From positions 151,032,001-151,096,000 of the forward strand of contig JBITNC010000001.1 in NCBI GenBank assembly GCA_050084985.1: a DNA stretch of 64,000 bases, written 5' to 3'. Positions within the stretch are counted from its first letter, which is position 1, and each line of letters starts with the position of its first letter. The notes under the pieces were generated by a model that saw nothing but the letters and a program-made list of their open reading frames with translations, was not told the DNA's origin and searched no databases. Below are positions 60,651-64,000 of the stretch, piece by piece. Source of the stretch: Nageia nagi. Lineage: Eukaryota > Pinophyta. Position numbers and translations under genes: made by a program.

Positions 60651-61176
60651 CTTGTAGTACCCATAAAGCATTATATATTGTAAATATATTAAAAAATATT
60701 TTGTATAGTTTTCAAAAAGTAAGTAGCCATTAATGTTCAAATTTAATTTAGCTTTATTAAGAATTAGTCTATGAACTACTTAGCTATCAACTTTATTTCA
60801 CCTTTATCAAGAGTTAATGCTAATGTACCACTCAACTATCACTAAATAAAGCAACATTTAAGGTGAGATTTCCTTAGATTTCATGAACTATCACATAAGT
60901 ACAATAAATTAAGACTAGTGTGCTTCGAACTTACTAATCCAACCTATGCTAGCTCAATCTGTATGATGTAAAGGTCTCAAAATCCTTAAGAAGTAATTGC
61001 CATTAATGGAAATCTTTCCAACCTTGGAAAAATAAAATTCCCTCCATACTCTATAGTTCAACACTTAGCCAATTTTAAGCACATAAGTTTCAAAAGCATT
61101 TAGAGCTTAGAGATTTTAGAGTCGAGTTGTGTTGAGAGAAAGAAAAGTTGAAGGACATCACATTGCCTAGATTATT
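60651..61176 (+). other. Spacer between integrase and extra ORF, family A
   Basis: About 530 bp with no coding block recognised. Confidence 0.4.
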
Positions 61177-62756
61177 ATTTTTCAATGAAAACCAAAGGTT
61201 CAAGGAAGGGTGTTAGTATCATGGCAACTTCTTAGTCATCCTTCATAGTTGAAGTAGAATAACTTGATCTTGACTTGCTTTTCTTACAAGAAGAATATCT
61301 CAAGAATGCACCAAGGATAAACTGGACTAAGATGGGGGTGATTAATCATATGAACACATGGAGAGCTAACTCTAGTTGCATTCTTCTATAGCTTGAAACA
61401 CCTGAAGTGAGTGGAAAAGGGAAGTCACTTGCTCATTCGAAGAGAGATGTCATGATTGACCAGGGCTTGGCATATTATGTGCCTAATGAATCCTTCACCT
61501 ATCCTAAGCTCTTATACTCCTTAGCACATAAGCATCAACAAAAGGGGTACCAAATTGGAATGTTTAAAAGCACAAAAGTGGGAGATACATCTAAGCCAAA
61601 ATTTGAAGTAGTACTAGATTACTCTTCTAACTCCATAGTCCAAGCATTTGCTATTCCTGCAGACTAGACTTTCCACATTAAGAAATAAATTGATTTGAAA
61701 AATGAGAAGCATGATTTTTATATCAATTAATATGAAATATTGAGCTAAATCAATGGAAGATACCAAGATAGCAGGAAGGCTAAACTCTTATTGAGCTATC
61801 AGATAGCTCTTTTTTGAAAGAAAGAAGGATAGAGAAGTGCTGCAAGCACTAGTAGTTATCCTAGGAAAGAAGATCCAAATTGAAGCAAATGAAGTCATGG
61901 TGCATATGGCTTATAACATTTCAAAGGCTCACATCTGCTATGACTTCCTAGCTTTTATAATTGGAGAAATTAAGAGGTGTATATTTAAAATTGAGAAGTC
62001 ATATTTTAAACATTCCTCATATCTTTGGTGGCTCTTTGCACATCAATATCTAGACAAACTCATAGAGGCAGGGATTCCAGTTGAGTTGACTAGTTCCAAT
62101 ACTACACCAATGCCAATTGACTTGATGGTGCCAATTTTGACTAAGTTGCATGGATCCTACTATGAATTTATGGATAAGTTCTATGCAATAGTAATAAAAA
62201 TTTTAACTGGAAAACTCCCTAGTAGGCTACATAAGCATAATGAAGGAGCTACAAGGAGGAAATAAAATCAGTGATTAGTACTTCATGACAAGCCACACCA
62301 TAATAATCAAGTAAGGGTATTTTGAGAGACCCTTTTTATTACCTAAATATGTAACCTCCCAATTATACTCAATAGAGATGGGAAGATAGATTTGTGTTAT
62401 AGAGAGCAAGTATGGGTCTAGGGGTAACTTTAAGTCTATTGTAGATATATAGGCTTCTACTAAGAATTTTACTCTTTTACAAATAGGGTATAAAGATAGT
62501 TAGCCTAATTTATTGTATAGAATTTCAAGTTAGATAAGGTGTAAACTACATGGATGTATGACCTATCAGGGGAGATGACCCAAATAATAAAATCTAGTAA
62601 AAAATGTCCAGCATTTATTCATGATAGTAGACCCCATATAAAATATTTTGTAAATAAAATTGAGCAAGAAGCAGAAATGTACCTAGATTGGGAATTTATA
62701 CCCCTAAATAAGGCTTGGATGGCCCTTGAGGGAATAAGAAAGTATAGGAATTAGGA
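61177..62756 (+). pseudogene. Post-integrase extra ORF of family A, unrecognised
   Basis: About 525 codons in the position where Tat elements can carry an additional ORF. It starts MKTKGSRKGVSIMATS, then an open stretch 61407-61667 (YYVPNESFTYPKLLYSLAHK). A T-run indel near 61812 shifts it to open stretch 61837-62265 (ICYDFLAFIIGEIKRCIF, SSYLWWLFAHQYLDKLIEAG). A further frame covers about 62277-62570 (ERPFLLPKYVTSQLYS), and the end is 62554-62753 (YLDWEFIPLNKAWMALEG). Stops fit C-to-T at CAG/CAA. I know no family for it. It shares no visible motif with the family B accessory ORF, and no membrane span or signal peptide was seen. Confidence 0.6.
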
Positions 62757-62990
62757 AAATAAGAGATAAGATTTTATCCTCAACCTAGAGGTCCTCACCC
62801 AATTAGCAAATCTTAGGTGGGGTACCAATAAAATTCATTATTTTACAAGATTTAAATTTGAATACACTACAAAAGTTCACCACATTGAGAGTCAATTGTT
62901 TGATTCTTTATTTTTTTATTCTAGTTATATTTTTGTTATGATTACCATTCCTATTTTTTAGACCTTTATTCATTCTCATCCTTTAGTTTA
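62757..62990. other. Boundary region, nothing recognised
   Basis: Short AT-rich stretch between the family A extra ORF and the LINE-like sequence. The exact junction could not be fixed. Confidence 0.3.
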
Positions 62991-62999
62991 CCTATGACC

Positions 63000-64000
63000 C
63001 CATTATCCTTTTTTTGGAATAATTCATGATGATAACAAATGTTCACTCTACCCTAAAGTGGCTTGCATTACTTTTGCAATTTTCTCCATTATTTATTTCA
63101 TCTAGATTTGTTGGTTCAAAGATTTTCTAGGCCCTTGTTATCCTACATTTAAAGTTTTTCTTATCACTATTTGTTGACATACTAGTATAGTCCTGGTCTC
63201 ATTTTGCATACCACTTTTATTTTCCTTTATGATCTCCTCCCTACTCCATTTTATTTTGCACCATTTTCCCACTGGCTTCATCTAGGATCATTTCATACTC
63301 CATTGGCTCTTTTTCTCTTATCTTGATGGATTTTGTCTCCATATTTTCTTTGATTATTTCAATTTTATCATCTTCCATTTGTATTTCCCCTATTGCTTCA
63401 TTTATTTTAAATTTATACTATAACATAGTATATGGATTGTTACTATCGTGGTTGGCCACCAACTTAGCCTACTTATTCCCTTTGTTTGTACCTCTTTGGT
63501 CCTTATTATTCTTTCCAATTTTATTTTTCCTTTGATGATTCAGCCTTTGTACTTGCATCCATATATTTTTTCTTCCATCATGGGCCTTAAGGTTCTCTTT
63601 TGGTAGGGGAGTCTTTGGTTTCTATGGGCATTCCTTAGCATAATAGTAATATTGCCCACATATAGTGCACTAGAAAGGTAAGTTAAGATACACTATTTAT
63701 TGTTCCCAATATTTCTCTCCTTCCTTATCAATAAAGATTCATTTTCTAAGTTATTTAGATATATCAATATTTACATAAAATAGAGTGTCTATCATCCTAC
63801 TTGGGTTCCATGTGCCCTTATAAATTAAAATGAGATCACCTATTCCTTTGGCTATTCTTGCAATTACACTTATGTTATAATATTTAGGTGGAAAGTTGGG
63901 GAGGCTTACCCAAGTTGGAATCATGTTGATGTTCTTAGTTTCTAGCTAAAAACCTTTATACCAATGTTGTAGAACAAGACCTTTTTGATTCAAAAACTAG
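63000..64000 (-). pseudogene. LINE-type ORF1 remnant (DUF4283 / CCHC)
   Basis: The minus strand from the right edge reads a plant L1-type ORF1 pattern: HWYKGF, MIPTWVSLPNFPPKYYNISV near 63915-63860, IAKGIGDLI, YVNIDIS, KEGEKYWEQ, then LPFxCTICGQYYYYAKECP at about 63680-63625. The last is a CCHC zinc knuckle whose His is Tyr (CAC to TAC). The order 'IP.WV.LP..P...(W/Y)N' then zinc knuckle is that of DUF4283 plus zf-CCHC_4 in plant LINE ORF1 and related nucleic-acid-binding proteins. A charged Glu/Lys-rich tail follows to about 63000. Its RT (ORF2) is not present to the left, so the copy is truncated or rearranged. Confidence 0.55.

Larger units (their letters stand above)
33213..62756 (+). mobile_element. 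Tat-like Ty3/gypsy element (family A), second copy, interrupted
   Basis: Plus-strand LTR element inserted in the Copia-like LTR. Order: LTR 33213-35195, primer site, gag, protease, archaeal-type RNase H, RT, RNase H, then a 19.3-kb family B insertion (39959-59263), integrase, and a long extra ORF to about 62756. The 3' LTR was not found and must lie to the right of the window. The remaining parts read on smoothly across the insertion: the RNase H-integrase linker resumes as DIELKPTKLITGKDLFE after 59268. Every gene is damaged. Confidence 0.85.

Overview
The window holds no ordinary host gene that I can recognise. It is AT-rich, CpG-poor plant nuclear DNA made of transposable elements inserted into one another, in the manner of a seed plant with a very large genome. 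A gymnosperm is plausible but not shown. Evidence for a plant: Tat-lineage Ty3/gypsy elements with two RNase H domains, a CACTA transposon, a plant mobile domain gene, tRNA-Met-type primer sites, and arrays of degenerate TTTAGGG telomere-like repeats. Nearly all coding regions are broken. The stops are mostly TAG, TGA or TAA where CAG, CGA or CAA is expected, as C-to-T decay of methylated DNA would give.

Layout. 1-4330 (-): 5' LTR plus gag and protease of a Tat-like element (family A), cut by the window edge. 4331-6901: non-coding DNA with short repeats. 6902-25596 (-): an LTR retrotransposon with 1.16-kb LTRs and a protease remnant; its left LTR is split by a 12.6-kb CACTA transposon (8034 to about 20650) carrying a TNP2 transposase pseudogene, a possible second gene and telomere-like arrays. 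25599-33212 (-): a Copia-like LTR element with no recognisable genes. Its right LTR is broken by a second family A element (33213 (+), running beyond 62750), which encodes gag, protease, an archaeal-type RNase H lying upstream of RT, RT, RNase H, integrase and a long extra ORF. Between RNase H and integrase of that element sits a third Tat element, family B, at 39959-59263 (19.3 kb), flanked by the perfect 5-bp duplication ATATG. At 63000-64000 (-) there is a LINE-like ORF1 remnant.

The family B element is the most interesting object. Besides gag, protease, a G-patch-like segment, RT, RNase H, archaeal-type RNase H and integrase, it carries two accessory genes. One is a sense-strand ORF right after integrase (50940-52184), made of two tandem copies of a domain I do not recognise. 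The other is an antisense gene (56697-54195) encoding a plant mobile domain protein with a GT-AG intron that can only be spliced from antisense RNA. Its LTRs, leader, antisense intron and antisense upstream region all carry clusters of a CpG-containing, near-palindromic motif (ATCGTTGACGATC and its complement), a possible shared regulatory site.

Insertion order read from the nesting: the CACTA element entered the left LTR of the 6902-25596 element; the Copia-like element was broken by family A; family B entered family A last. The two family B LTRs differ at about 4% of positions by eye over the first 700 bases, mostly transitions.
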